Assembly (NCBI RefSeq): GCF_000336815.1
Contig: NZ_AOLG01000046.1
Location: 13,029-75,120, forward strand
Reading direction: 5' to 3'
DNA: 62,092 nt
Source: Haloferax prahovense DSM 18310
GTDB lineage: Archaea; Halobacteriota; Halobacteria; Halobacteriales; Haloferacaceae
Shown: piece by piece, positions 1-8,351 of the stretch
Layout: each line of letters starts with the position of its first letter
How positions within the stretch are numbered: the stretch's first letter is position 1
Notes under the pieces: model-generated
What the model was told of the DNA's origin: nothing
Seen by the model: the letters and a program-made list of their open reading frames with translations, nothing else
Databases searched by the model: none
Position numbers and translations under genes: made by a program

Positions 1-6
1 AGACAG
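1..6. other. Likely adapter remnant at left contig end
   Basis: The first six bases, AGACAG, equal the last six bases of the Tn5/Nextera mosaic end. The other end of the window carries a full 19-bp mosaic end, so this is probably a trimmed adapter and not genome. Read in the fumarase frame, these bases replace the Ala codon normally expected after Gln-Thr-Gln-Arg with a Cys codon, which supports the idea. Six bases alone could match by chance. Confidence 0.55.
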
Positions 7-95
7 CGCTGGGTCTGTGCGCCCCAGTAGGCGTCGACAGGAACTTCCATCTCGCCGAGACTGTCCCGCTCGATTCGATAATCATCGTCGCCCAT
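1..95 (-). CDS. fumC: Fumarate hydratase class II, N-terminal fragment
   Basis: Only about the first 30 codons are present; the gene runs off the left edge. The translated start, [19 protein letters not shown], is followed by a Trp-Gly-Ala-Gln-Thr-Gln-Arg segment. This is the conserved N-terminus of the class II fumarase/aspartase superfamily. Fumarase interconverts fumarate and malate in the citric acid cycle in the cytoplasm. Aspartate ammonia-lyase shares this region, so the product cannot be proven from the fragment; fumarase is the usual haloarchaeal member. A T/A-rich TATA-like element about 29 bp before the ATG suggests a leaderless mRNA. The gene is divergent from the sugar-transport operon. 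Confidence 0.75.
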   Translation of the reverse strand, partial: MGDDDYRIERDSLGEMEVPVDAYWGAQTQRC

Positions 96-338
96 GGTTC
101 GGGGGTCGTTTTGGCAGGGGGTAAAATCCATTGGTCCGTGTGTCTGCCCCTCGTTCATGAAAATTTACTCATGTTTAAATACTTATTAATTGGTCTCGTG
201 ACTGGGTGCAGTCTTCCGATTCTAACCAGACAGTTCCTTGATGACAAAAAAATTTACTCGATTTCGAATTGTTGATTTGGAAAGTCTTAAGTAAATCGTG
301 TAAAATTCATTGTCTGGACTTGTCACGGACCAACAATC
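96..338. promoter_or_regulatory. Divergent promoter region, fumC / sugar ABC operon
   Basis: This 243-bp intergenic segment is strikingly A/T-rich for this genome. A TATA-like element near 121-128 serves fumC on the minus strand. Several T/A-rich stretches lie between 160 and 310 on the plus strand, including one around 288-305 before the binding-protein start at 339. The 10-mer AAATTTACTC occurs twice, at 161-170 and 250-259, and may be an operator. The ends TACTC resemble half-sites of the haloarchaeal sugar regulator TrmB, but the full published spacing is not seen. Confidence 0.5.
161..259. repeat. Pair of 10-bp direct repeats (AAATTTACTC)
   Basis: Exact copies of AAATTTACTC lie at 161-170 and 250-259, 89 bp apart, between the divergent fumC and sugar ABC promoters. 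Same-orientation copies in a regulated promoter region suggest a protein-binding site. Low-complexity A/T sequence makes chance identity possible. Confidence 0.35.
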
Positions 339-1706
339 ATGACTGACACACCTGATTCGGACGACGTTTCCCGACGCACGTATCTCAAACTCGCCGGCGG
401 TGCCGGAACCGCGACGTTCCTCGCGGGCTGTACCGGCGGCGGAGAGTCGACGACGGAGTCCACGGAGAGTTCCGGCGACTCCGAGAGCACCGAGGAGACG
501 AGCGGTGACGACTCCGACTCTTCGACGGAGTACAACGCGCTCGAAGTGCAGCACTGGTGGACCGGCGGCGACGGCGGCGCGGCGGTTCAGGCGCTGTTCG
601 AGGGCTTCGAAGAGCAGCACCCCGACATCGAACTCACGGAGAACCCCGTCGCGGGCGGCGCGGGACAGAACCTCCGCGCGGTCATCAAAAAGCGCATCCT
701 GAACAACGACCCGCCGAGCTCGTGGCAGGCGTGGCCCGGCGCGAACCTCCAGCCCTTCACGGACGCCGACAAACTGGAGGATATCGAGGAGTCCGTCTGG
801 GGACACAACGACATGAAGAACGCCTACCTCGACGGCCCCCAGGAGGCGGCGCAACCGGCGGGCAACTACGTTTCGGTCCCGCTGAACATCCACCGCCTCA
901 ACAACCTCTTTTACAACGTCGAGGTCGTCGAGGACGCGGGCGTCGACCCCGCGAGCATCGACTCGCCGAGCGCCCTCGTGGACGCGATGGCGACCGTCGA
1001 CGAGGCGGGCTACGTCGGGATGGCCCAGCAGACGAACTCCGCGTGGTCGACCGGCCAGCTCTGGGCGCAGGTGCTCCTCGGCGAGTACGGCGCGGACGTG
1101 TACGCCGACGTGACCGCGGGTAACGTCGAGGCCAACGCGGACGCCGTCCGCGACTCGCTCGACATCGTCAAGCAGTACTCCGAGTACTACCCGAACGACG
1201 CCGGCTCCATCTCGTGGCAGGACGCCAACTCGAAGATTATCGAGGGCGACGCGGCGTTCTTCCACCAGGGCGACTGGGCTGCGGGCATGTACCGCGGGCA
1301 GGACGGCTTCGAGTACGAGTCCAACTGGGACCACGTCCCGTTCCCGGGTACCGAGGGACTCTACTCGCTCAACATGGACTCGTTCCCGATGCCGACGAAC
1401 AACCCGTCGCCCGAGGCGACGAAGGCGTTCCTCCGCTACGTCGGCTCGGTCGACGCCCAAGAGCGGTTCAACCCCAAGAAGGGCTCCATCCCGCCGCGCA
1501 CCGACGTGCCGCAGGACGCCTTCGGACCGTTCCTCCAGAACCAGATGGACGACTTCTCCAACTCCGAGGCCCAGCCGCTTTCGATTCAGCACGGCCTCGC
1601 GGTCGCCCCCGACGCGCTCACCGCGTTCGAGGACGCGATGGCCTCGTTCATCTCCAACTACGACGTGGAGGCGGCCTACAGCGCCGTGCAGTCGGCGTTC
1701 CAGTAA
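339..1706 (+). CDS. Sugar (glucose-type) ABC transporter binding lipoprotein
   Basis: This is the substrate-binding component of an importer, anchored outside the cell membrane. It is 455 residues long. A Tat signal is clear: twin Arg at residues 12-13 in SRRTYLK, a hydrophobic core, then lipobox LAGC with the lipidated Cys31. A Ser/Glu/Thr-rich acidic linker runs to about residue 67. The mature fold matches family-1 extracellular solute-binding proteins. Motifs such as HWWTGG, an Ala-Gly-Gly-Ala-Gly segment and VPLNIHR are those of the glucose/mannose (GtsA-like) subgroup. Two permeases and an ATPase follow directly. Glucose is inferred from subgroup resemblance; another hexose is possible. 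The ATG at 339 begins right before the Tat signal. Confidence 0.85.
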   Translation: MTDTPDSDDVSRRTYLKLAGGAGTATFLAGCTGGGESTTESTESSGDSESTEETSGDDSDSSTEYNALEVQHWWTGGDGGAAVQALFEGFEEQHPDIELTENPVAGGAGQNLRAVIKKRILNNDPPSSWQAWPGANLQPFTDADKLEDIEESVWGHNDMKNAYLDGPQEAAQPAGNYVSVPLNIHRLNNLFYNVEVVEDAGVDPASIDSPSALVDAMATVDEAGYVGMAQQTNSAWSTGQLWAQVLLGEYGADVYADVTAGNVEANADAVRDSLDIVKQYSEYYPNDAGSISWQDANSKIIEGDAAFFHQGDWAAGMYRGQDGFEYESNWDHVPFPGTEGLYSLNMDSFPMPTNNPSPEATKAFLRYVGSVDAQERFNPKKGSIPPRTDVPQDAFGPFLQNQMDDFSNSEAQPLSIQHGLAVAPDALTAFEDAMASFISNYDVEAAYSAVQSAFQ

Positions 1707-1730
1707 GGGAGCACTCCCCCATTTCCGATT

Positions 1731-2801
1731 ATGTCAACTCACATCCTCAAGCGACTCCTGGACCGTCTGCGAGACGGCGGTCCGCCGGTTCGAACCGACG
1801 GCGGGACGGCCGCCGCGGGGAGCGAAACGGCCGGGGGCGACTCCGACGTCGGGTCGGCGCTGTCGTCGCTCCGCGAGAGCGACGCGGTCCGCTCCGCGCC
1901 GTTTTGGCTCCCGCCGTTCCTGCTGATGGGCTTTTTCGTCTACGGCGCTATCAGCTGGAACATCGTCATCTCCCTCACCGACTTCGGCGGGCTCACACTG
2001 CCGACGTACGACCCCTCGACGTTCGACCTGGAGATGTACCGGCGGGCCTTCTCGGACGGCCAGTTCTGGATCGCCACCCGGAACACGTTCGTGCTCCTCA
2101 TCTCGTTTACCGGCCTCTCGCTGGCCGGGGGGCTCGGCCTCGCCATCCTCGTCGACCGCGGCATCCGGTTCGAAAACTGGTTCCGCACCGTCTACCTCCT
2201 GCCGTTCAGCCTGTCGTTCGTCGTGACGGCGGTGTTCTGGCGGTGGATGTACAACTTCGACTCGGGGCTCATCAACGCGTTCCTGCGGGGAATCGGCCTC
2301 GACTTCGTCGCGTCGAAGTGGCTCACCGGCAGCATCGACACGGGCGCACTCGGGGCGATACCGCTCGTCCCCGACACGTTCTACTTCAAGCTGTTCGCCG
2401 TCATCTTCGCGCTGCTCTGGCAGTTCAGCGGCTACGCGATGGTCGTCTACCTCGCCGGTCTACGCGCGATTCCGAACGACCAGTACGAGGCCGCGCGGGT
2501 CGACGGGGCCTCCATCCTCCGGATGTACCGGCGGGTCATCCTGCCGCAACTCCGCGCCTCGACGGTGAGCGCCGCGGTCGTCCTCATGGTGTTCGCGCTC
2601 AAGGCGTTCGACTTCCTGTACGTCCTGTTCGGGAGCAACCCGGGCCCGACAGCGGACATCCTCTCGACGATGATGTACCGACAGGCCTTCTCGGCCAACG
2701 AGTGGGCCTACGGCTCCGCAATCGCCGTGGTGCTCTTCGTCGTCGCGCTGACCGTGGTCGCGCCGTACCTCTACGGCGAGTACCGGCGGGGTGAACTATG
2801 A
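1731..2801 (+). CDS. Sugar ABC transporter permease (MalF-like)
   Basis: This is the first of two membrane subunits forming the sugar translocation path. The 356-residue protein has a polar N-terminal tail of about 55 residues, then six or so hydrophobic segments. The binding-protein-dependent permease signature (the EAA loop that contacts the ATPase) is visible as YEAARVDGASILRMYRRVILPQL. The start ATG lies 24 bp after the binding-protein gene. The stop overlaps the next gene by 4 bp, so the genes are one operon with coupled translation. Family membership is secure; substrate is inferred from the neighbour. Confidence 0.88.
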   Translation: MSTHILKRLLDRLRDGGPPVRTDGGTAAAGSETAGGDSDVGSALSSLRESDAVRSAPFWLPPFLLMGFFVYGAISWNIVISLTDFGGLTLPTYDPSTFDLEMYRRAFSDGQFWIATRNTFVLLISFTGLSLAGGLGLAILVDRGIRFENWFRTVYLLPFSLSFVVTAVFWRWMYNFDSGLINAFLRGIGLDFVASKWLTGSIDTGALGAIPLVPDTFYFKLFAVIFALLWQFSGYAMVVYLAGLRAIPNDQYEAARVDGASILRMYRRVILPQLRASTVSAAVVLMVFALKAFDFLYVLFGSNPGPTADILSTMMYRQAFSANEWAYGSAIAVVLFVVALTVVAPYLYGEYRRGEL

Positions 2802-3757
2802 GCGTCCGCGACGACCTCGCAGAGCGAGTCGGCGTCGACCTCGAAGCCATCGACCCGCTGCGCGTCGCCCTCTACGCGACGCTCGTCGGACTGGTGGTGT
2901 TCTACCTGTCGCCCCTCGAATCGGGGCTGATGACCGCGCTGAAGACCGAAGCCGAGTTCGCCACGTCGCCGCCGTTCGTGCCGCCGACGGTCGAGGGCTT
3001 CACGCTCGAACCGTTCGGCGTCGCCATCGACACGCTGTCGTCGGCTATCCTCAACAGCATCATGCTGGCCGTGCCGGCGACGGTGCTGTCGGCGCTGTTC
3101 GGCAGCTTCGCGGCGTACGGCCTCACGAACTTCGAGTGGCGCGGCCAACTCGGCGTCGTCGCGCTGTTCATCGCGGGTATCTTCATCCCGTACCAGGCGG
3201 TGCTCATCCCGCTGTCGCGGCTCTGGGCCATCGTGGACACACAGGAGTTGCTCGCGCCGCTTCTCGACATCACGGTGTTCTCGGCGCAGGTGCCCGTCCT
3301 CGGGACGGTCGAACTCGCCACCCACCCGCACTACGCGAGCATCATCAACCTCATCATCACCCACACGGCGTACGGGATTCCCATCACGACGCTGCTGTTC
3401 CGAGGCTACTACAAGAAGCTCTCGACGGAGATGCTGGAGGCCGCTCGCCTCGACGGCGCGGGCGCGTTCACCGTCTACCGCCGCATCGTGCTCCCGCTTT
3501 CGATGCCGATGTTCGCGGTGACGCTCATCTACCAGTTCACGCAGGTCTGGAACGACCTGCTGTTCGCGCTCATCATCATCCCCTCGGGGTCCGGCCCCGC
3601 GGCGGTGGCGACCATCGCGCTCAACGAACTGACCGGCGGCATCATCCAGACGTTCAACACGCAGATGGCCGGCGCGTTCGTCGCCGCCCTGCCGACGTTG
3701 CTCGTCTACGTCCTGTTCGGGGACAAGTTCGCGAAGGGGGTCGCGGGCGGCACATGA
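2798..3757 (+). CDS. Sugar ABC transporter permease (MalG-like)
   Basis: This is the second membrane subunit of the importer, 319 residues with about six hydrophobic helices. The EAA-loop signature reads LEAARLDGAGAFTVYRRIVLPLS, which docks onto the ATP-binding subunit. A ribosome-binding-like GGGGTGA precedes the ATG, and the ATGA overlap with the upstream permease indicates translational coupling. Compared with bacterial MalG it has an insertion between helices containing TVELATHPHYASI, a feature I cannot assign. It is followed by a short bridging ORF and then the ATPase. Confidence 0.87.
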   Translation: MSVRDDLAERVGVDLEAIDPLRVALYATLVGLVVFYLSPLESGLMTALKTEAEFATSPPFVPPTVEGFTLEPFGVAIDTLSSAILNSIMLAVPATVLSALFGSFAAYGLTNFEWRGQLGVVALFIAGIFIPYQAVLIPLSRLWAIVDTQELLAPLLDITVFSAQVPVLGTVELATHPHYASIINLIITHTAYGIPITTLLFRGYYKKLSTEMLEAARLDGAGAFTVYRRIVLPLSMPMFAVTLIYQFTQVWNDLLFALIIIPSGSGPAAVATIALNELTGGIIQTFNTQMAGAFVAALPTLLVYVLFGDKFAKGVAGGT

Positions 3758-3858
3758 GCCGACTCGCACGCGGCGCGGTCGGCTTCCGCCGCTCCCGTCG
3801 CACCTCCCTCGTCGCATCGCAGACGACCACCACGACACGCACACAGACCCATGGCTGA
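3754..3858 (+). CDS. 34-codon ORF bridging permease and ATPase genes
   Basis: A small ORF (starts MSRLARGAVGFRRSRR, ends TQTHG) begins in the ATGA overlap with the permease stop and ends 8 bp inside the ATPase gene. It is rich in Arg and Thr. No domain is recognisable. It may be only a spacer that lets ribosomes stay on the mRNA and restart at the ATPase ATG, or a chance ORF. Without comparative data I consider a functional peptide unlikely. Confidence 0.2.
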   Translation: MSRLARGAVGFRRSRRTSLVASQTTTTTRTQTHG

Positions 3859-4990
3859 CCTCACGCTCGACCACGTATCGAAGTTCTTCGACGACGGCGG
3901 CTCCAAAGTCGTCGCCGTCGACGACGCCTCCGTGACCATCGAGGACGGCGAGTTCCTCGTCCTCGTCGGTCCCTCGGGGTGCGGGAAATCGACCACGCTC
4001 CGCATGATTGCGGGGCTGGAAACCGTCTCCGAGGGCGAGATTCGACTCGGCGACGACCGGATGGACAACCGCCCGCCGCGCGACCGGGACATCGCGATGG
4101 TGTTCCAGTCGTACGCGCTGTACCCGCACATGACCGTCCGCGGGAACATGCGCTTCGGGCTGGAGGAGTCGACTGACATGGGCGACGCCGACATCGACGA
4201 ACTCGTCGAGGAGACGTCGTCCATGCTCGGCATCGCCGACCTGCTCGACCGCAAGCCCGGCGAACTCTCCGGCGGCCAGCAACAGCGGGTCGCCCTCGGG
4301 CGCGCCATCGTGCGCGACCCCGAGGTGTTCCTGATGGACGAGCCGCTGTCCAACCTGGACGCCAAACTTCGCTCGCAGATGCGGACGGAGCTCCAGCGCC
4401 TGCAGGAGGACCTCGGCGTCACCACCGTCTACGTCACTCACGACCAGACGGAGGCGATGACGATGGGCGACCGAATCGCCATCCTCAACGACGGCGAACT
4501 CCAGCAGGTCGCCACGCCGCTGGAGGCGTACCACCGTCCGGCGAACCGCTTCGTCGCGGGCTTCATCGGCGAGCCGTCGATGAACTTCTTCGAGATGGAC
4601 GTCCAGGGCGACGAACTCGTCGGCGACGCCTTTTCGTACGAACTCTCGGCGAAGTCCGCGGAGGCGGTCGAGGGCTCGGAGCGCGTCACCCTCGGTATCC
4701 GCCCCGAGGACGTCGAAGTCATCGACGACGCGGCCGCGGACCACGCCTACGAGACGACCGTCGACGTGGTCGAACCGATGGGTAACGAGAACGCTGTCTA
4801 CCTCGAACTCGGCGGCGAGCGCCGCTTCGTCGCCACCGTCGGCGGCATGCGCCGAGTCGAAGCCGGCGAGTCGGTCGTCGCCCGCATCCCCGAGGACGCG
4901 GTTCACCTGTTCGACGCGACCACCGGCGAGACGCTCCAGAACCGGTCGTTAGAATCGGCCGACCTCGACGCGCCGGAAGCGAACCTCTGA
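3851..4990 (+). CDS. Sugar ABC transporter ATP-binding protein (MalK/UgpC type)
   Basis: This cytoplasmic ATPase powers the importer. It has 379 residues. Walker A is GPSGCGKST at 40-48, followed by the Q-loop VFQSYALYPHM, the signature LSGGQQQR, Walker B FLMDEPLSNLD and the switch histidine in YVTHDQTEAMTMGD. The last ~130 residues form the TOBE/MalK-like regulatory domain typical of carbohydrate ATPases. The start ATG lies 93 bp after the permease stop, inside the tail of a small bridging ORF. ATPases of this type can serve several transporters, so it may be shared. A TTTT run about 40 bp after the stop may terminate the operon. Confidence 0.92.
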   Translation: MADLTLDHVSKFFDDGGSKVVAVDDASVTIEDGEFLVLVGPSGCGKSTTLRMIAGLETVSEGEIRLGDDRMDNRPPRDRDIAMVFQSYALYPHMTVRGNMRFGLEESTDMGDADIDELVEETSSMLGIADLLDRKPGELSGGQQQRVALGRAIVRDPEVFLMDEPLSNLDAKLRSQMRTELQRLQEDLGVTTVYVTHDQTEAMTMGDRIAILNDGELQQVATPLEAYHRPANRFVAGFIGEPSMNFFEMDVQGDELVGDAFSYELSAKSAEAVEGSERVTLGIRPEDVEVIDDAAADHAYETTVDVVEPMGNENAVYLELGGERRFVATVGGMRRVEAGESVVARIPEDAVHLFDATTGETLQNRSLESADLDAPEANL

Positions 4991-5079
4991 GCGGGCCGTT
5001 CGGGTTCAGTCGGGTTCAGGCGGGTCGGTCTCTTTTCGGTCCGGTCGCCGTTCTCAGTACGTCGGTCGCGGTGGTTCGT

Positions 5080-5343
5080 TCACTCCTCCAGCGCTGCGTA
5101 CTCCTCGGGCGTGTACGTCTTCAGTTCCATCGCGTGGATGTCCGTCGTCATGTGGTCGCCGAGGGCGTCGTAGACGAGTTGGTGCTGCTTGACCAACGAC
5201 TTCCCCTCGAAGGCGGGCGAGACGACGACGGCGGCGTAGTGGTCGTCCTCGTGGTTCTCGTCGACCGTTCGCGGCCGCGAGACTGTCGCGTCGGCGTCCT
5301 CGATGTTCGATTCGATGAGTTCCTCGATGGCGGCGAGTTCCAT
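5080..5343 (-). CDS. BolA family protein
   Basis: This is an 87-residue protein starting at MELAAIEEL. The C-terminal half carries the BolA signature region: [25 protein letters not shown] in pieces, followed by [14 protein letters not shown]. BolA proteins work with monothiol glutaredoxins in iron-sulfur handling in bacteria and eukaryotes; the role in haloarchaea is unknown. An upstream in-frame ATG exists nine codons earlier, but the family begins at the chosen Met. It is transcribed away from the next gene, sharing a short divergent region. Confidence 0.85.
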   Translation of the reverse strand: MELAAIEELIESNIEDADATVSRPRTVDENHEDDHYAAVVVSPAFEGKSLVKQHQLVYDALGDHMTTDIHAMELKTYTPEEYAALEE

Positions 5344-5436
5344 GTGCGTACTGGCGGCCCGCGCCGGCAAAAAGCGTCCGGGAAGTGACGGGCGTACTCG
5401 CGGAGGTTTTTATACGGCGACGACCCACCACGGCTC

Positions 5437-5874
5437 GTGACTGACGTGACATCTCACGACGGACTCGCCGAGGAGGCCGCTCGCGTGCTCCGCGACGAAC
5501 ACGAGCGACTGTTGACCGTCGTCGGCCAGTGCGCCACCGCCGTCGCCGCGGAGTGGGACGGCGATTCGGTGGCGGACCGCGAGCGCGTCATGCCGCCGTT
5601 CAGGCGCGCGCTCGACGGCTCCGGCGCGCTCTCTCGACTGCCGCGGGCGCTCGCCGACGCGGTGACGGCCACCGGCCGACCGATGGCCGCGCCGCCCGTC
5701 GCGTCTCCGCCGTACGTGGTCGTCACCGGTGAGGGCGTCGTCCTCCGCGCCAACCTCGGCGAGGAGCGACTGGTGGTGCTCCTCCGGGCGTTCGAGGTCG
5801 TCCGCGACGGCGACGACGGCTCCCACCGCTACCGCCGCATCGACGGCGTCGAAATCGAGGCCGAAATCGTCTGA
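5437..5874 (+). CDS. Conserved haloarchaeal hypothetical protein
   Basis: A 145-residue soluble acidic protein with no domain I recognise. A helical N-terminal part (residues 5-60, with RVLRDEHERLLTVVGQ) is followed by a beta-rich segment PPYVVVTGEGVVLRANLGEERLVVLLRAFEVV. A GTG start is chosen because a TATA-like TTTTTATACGG sits about 26 bp upstream, the spacing for a leaderless transcript. High third-position GC supports coding. Confidence 0.7.
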   Translation: MTDVTSHDGLAEEAARVLRDEHERLLTVVGQCATAVAAEWDGDSVADRERVMPPFRRALDGSGALSRLPRALADAVTATGRPMAAPPVASPPYVVVTGEGVVLRANLGEERLVVLLRAFEVVRDGDDGSHRYRRIDGVEIEAEIV

Positions 5875-5900
5875 GTCGAGCCGTCCCGTCTCGACCGCGG

Positions 5901-6224
5901 TTACATCTGGTAGCGGCGCACGTCGTCCCGCGGCGGGGCCTGCGACTGCCCGGTCATCTCCTCGTAGGTCATCCCCGCGAGGTACTCGTCGTAGGTCACG
6001 TCGTAGCCCTGCCGGAGGTGGAAGTCGAGCTGTCCGCGGTCGAGTTCCGACTGGAACAGCGCGTGGACCGCCCGGCGGACGAGTTCGTCGGCGTCGTCGG
6101 GGTCGAACAGGGCGACGAGCATGGCGAGTTCGTGTCGCGTCTCGCGGTCGAGCGACACGTCGAGGCTGTCGCCGAGGTCTCCGTAGGCCGCGTCAACGTC
6201 GTCTGTGAGTTCGTCGAGCGTCAT
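5901..6224 (-). CDS. Conserved hypothetical protein
   Basis: A 107-residue acidic and mostly helical protein, beginning MTLDELTDDVDAAYGDLGD and ending in DDVRRYQM. It contains regularly spaced Asp/Leu helices and no Cys or membrane segment. I do not recognise the family. It converges on the upstream plus-strand gene and is divergent from a Tat lipoprotein. Codon use (G/C in third position) supports it being real. Confidence 0.65.
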   Translation of the reverse strand: MTLDELTDDVDAAYGDLGDSLDVSLDRETRHELAMLVALFDPDDADELVRRAVHALFQSELDRGQLDFHLRQGYDVTYDEYLAGMTYEEMTGQSQAPPRDDVRRYQM

Positions 6225-6350
6225 CGCCCGGCGATGGGGTCGTCACGGGGATACGCGTTTCGACCGCGGTAGCTGTTCGCTGTGCGTCCCGCCGGTCGGT
6301 CGGCGGTCCCCGACAGAAGACACTTACTGGTGATTCGGCAATTTCCGCGC

Positions 6351-7274
6351 ATGTCCCCGGAACTCTCTCGACGGTCCTTCCTCGGCGGCCTCGTGGCCGG
6401 TTCGGCCCTTCTCTCGGGCTGTCTCGGCGGTGGATTAGCCGGCAGTAGCTGTCCCTCCAGTTACTCGCTCGAAGCGACGGCACTCTCCGACCCCGAACTG
6501 GTCGATACCGTGACGCAGGACTTCCACGAGCACGCAGACACGGTGTCGAATCTCGTCGCAACTGCGGCCAACGAGGGGGAAGCTACGTACAGTACGTACC
6601 GCCATCTCCCGCTCGATTCGGGCGACTACGTCGAACACGACGGCGCGTACTACCGCGTCGAACGCGAGCGAACCGAGACGCGAGAACGCACCGCCCGCGA
6701 GGTCGGAATCGAATACGACCGAAACGAGTCGCCGCCGACCGGGGCGACCGTCTTCGACTTCGCCGAACTCCCGAAGGCCGACCGCGAGGCGTTCCTCGCC
6801 GCGTATCCGAGCGAGAATTTCGAGAACGGCGACGGCCCGCGAGGATTCTCGGTCGGCGGATACGCGTACGTCTATCCCGACGGTGCCGACTCTCGACTCA
6901 TCGACGCCGGAACCGTCTGGGTACGCTACGATGGGCGACCGTTCGAGGTGACCGTCGGCGAGACGCGAACCGTCGAAGAGGAGACCTTCAGATACACGCT
7001 CGAACAGGTCGGCGAAGACCGGGCGACGTTCGCCGCCTTCGTTCACGAGGAACTCGTCGTTCCGCTCGACGACCTCTCCGACGCCGAGCGCGCGGTGTTC
7101 GAACGCGCAATCGAGGGAGAGGTAGACGAGTGCGAACCGCTCTCCGACGACTTCGCCGCGCTCAAAGACCGGCTATACGAGATATCGGAGAATCGGGCGA
7201 CCGGCCACGGTCCCCCGCTCGTCGAGTACGAGGGAACCACGTACGAAGTGGACCTCGTAAACGCGGTCGTCTGA
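6351..7274 (+). CDS. Tat-exported lipoprotein of unknown function
   Basis: The 307-residue protein starts at MSPELSRRSFLGG, an obvious Tat signal (Arg7-Arg8) followed by the lipobox LSGC with Cys24. It is therefore expected on the outer face of the membrane. The mature part is acidic, with repeated short motifs such as DSGDYVEHDGAYYRVERER and YDGRPFEVTVGETRTVEEETFRYTLEQVG, consistent with small beta modules, but I recognise no named domain. The longer ORF upstream of this Met would hide the signal, so the internal Met is the start. It stands alone between divergent and unrelated genes. Confidence 0.75.
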   Translation: MSPELSRRSFLGGLVAGSALLSGCLGGGLAGSSCPSSYSLEATALSDPELVDTVTQDFHEHADTVSNLVATAANEGEATYSTYRHLPLDSGDYVEHDGAYYRVERERTETRERTAREVGIEYDRNESPPTGATVFDFAELPKADREAFLAAYPSENFENGDGPRGFSVGGYAYVYPDGADSRLIDAGTVWVRYDGRPFEVTVGETRTVEEETFRYTLEQVGEDRATFAAFVHEELVVPLDDLSDAERAVFERAIEGEVDECEPLSDDFAALKDRLYEISENRATGHGPPLVEYEGTTYEVDLVNAVV

Positions 7275-7325
7275 TAACCGTTCGGCATCGCCACGGCTAA
7301 ACGCGGGCCGTCCCAAGCCGGGGCG

Positions 7326-8243
7326 ATGAGCGACGCGCCGTCCGAACTCCCCGCCGACCTCGACCGCGAAGCAGTCCAGTCCGCGCTCACCGAGTGGTAC
7401 GAGGCCGACCACCGGGACTTCCCGTGGCGGCGCACCGACGACCCCTACGAGATTCTCGTCTCCGAGGTGATGAGCCAGCAGACCCAACTCGGCCGCGTGG
7501 TCGAGGCGTGGGAGGCGTTCCTCGACGAGTGGCCGACGACGGCCGACCTCGCGGCGGCCGACCGCGCCGACGTGGTGGGCTTCTGGACGAACCACCGACT
7601 GGGGTACAACAACCGCGCGAAGTACCTCCACGAGGCCGCCCGGCAGGTCGAAGAAGACCACGGCGGCGAGTTCCCACGGACGCCCGACGGCCTCTCGGAG
7701 CTGATGGGCGTCGGCCCCTACACCGCCAACGCGGTCGCCTCCTTCGCGTTCAACAACGGCGACGCGGTGGTCGATACCAACGTCAAGCGGGTGCTGCACC
7801 GCGCCTTCGCGGTCCCCGACGACGACGCGGCCTTCGAGGCCGCCGCCTCGGAACTCATGCCCGACGGCGAGTCCCGCGTCTGGAACAACGCCATCATGGA
7901 ACTCGGCGGGGTCGCCTGCGGGAAGACGCCGTCCTGCGACGAGTCCGGCTGTCCGTGGCGGCGGTTCTGTCACGCCTACGAGACGGGCGACTTCACCGCG
8001 CCCGACGTGCCGACCCAGCCGAGTTTCGAAGGGAGTCGGCGGCAGTTCCGCGGTCGGGTCGTCAGAGTGCTCGGCGAGTACGACGAACTCGGCCTCTCGG
8101 AGTTGGGGCCGCGGGTCCGCGTCGACTACGGCGGCGACACGGGTACGGAGTGGCTCCGCGGCCTCGTGGACGACCTCGAATCCGACGGGTTAGTCGATGT
8201 CGCGGAGAGCGACGACGGCGTCCGCGTCTCGCTGGCGAAGTAG
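7326..8243 (+). CDS. mutY: A/G-specific adenine DNA glycosylase MutY
   Basis: This base-excision repair enzyme removes adenine mispaired with 8-oxoguanine. It has 305 residues. The catalytic-helix motif SEVMSQQTQLGRV, the helix-hairpin-helix LMGVGPYTANAVASFA and the catalytic Asp in VVDTNVKRVLHR are all present. An iron-sulfur cluster loop has Cys at 198, 204, 209 and 215, giving C-x5-C-x4-C-x5-C, which differs from the bacterial C-x6-C-x2-C-x5-C. A winged-helix-like C-terminal segment replaces the bacterial Nudix-like domain. The start is fixed by the N-terminal alignment. It stands as a single gene. Confidence 0.92.
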   Translation: MSDAPSELPADLDREAVQSALTEWYEADHRDFPWRRTDDPYEILVSEVMSQQTQLGRVVEAWEAFLDEWPTTADLAAADRADVVGFWTNHRLGYNNRAKYLHEAARQVEEDHGGEFPRTPDGLSELMGVGPYTANAVASFAFNNGDAVVDTNVKRVLHRAFAVPDDDAAFEAAASELMPDGESRVWNNAIMELGGVACGKTPSCDESGCPWRRFCHAYETGDFTAPDVPTQPSFEGSRRQFRGRVVRVLGEYDELGLSELGPRVRVDYGGDTGTEWLRGLVDDLESDGLVDVAESDDGVRVSLAK

Positions 8244-8351
8244 TTCGCGCTCCGCCGGTGGTTCTCGCCGCGCTTGTTTCGCCGCTCGTAGTTATCCCAC
8301 CGCACTAGTCCGGCACCAGTCGCACTCCTCGTCTCCGACTACGTACAGTCG

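Noticed and set aside
222..1592. Long minus-strand ORF antiparallel to the sugar-binding protein gene
   Set aside because: It mirrors codon bias of the real gene in high-GC DNA, is Arg/Val rich and has no domain. Similar shadows (for example 12661-16563 and 55343-57682, minus) were dropped for the same reason.
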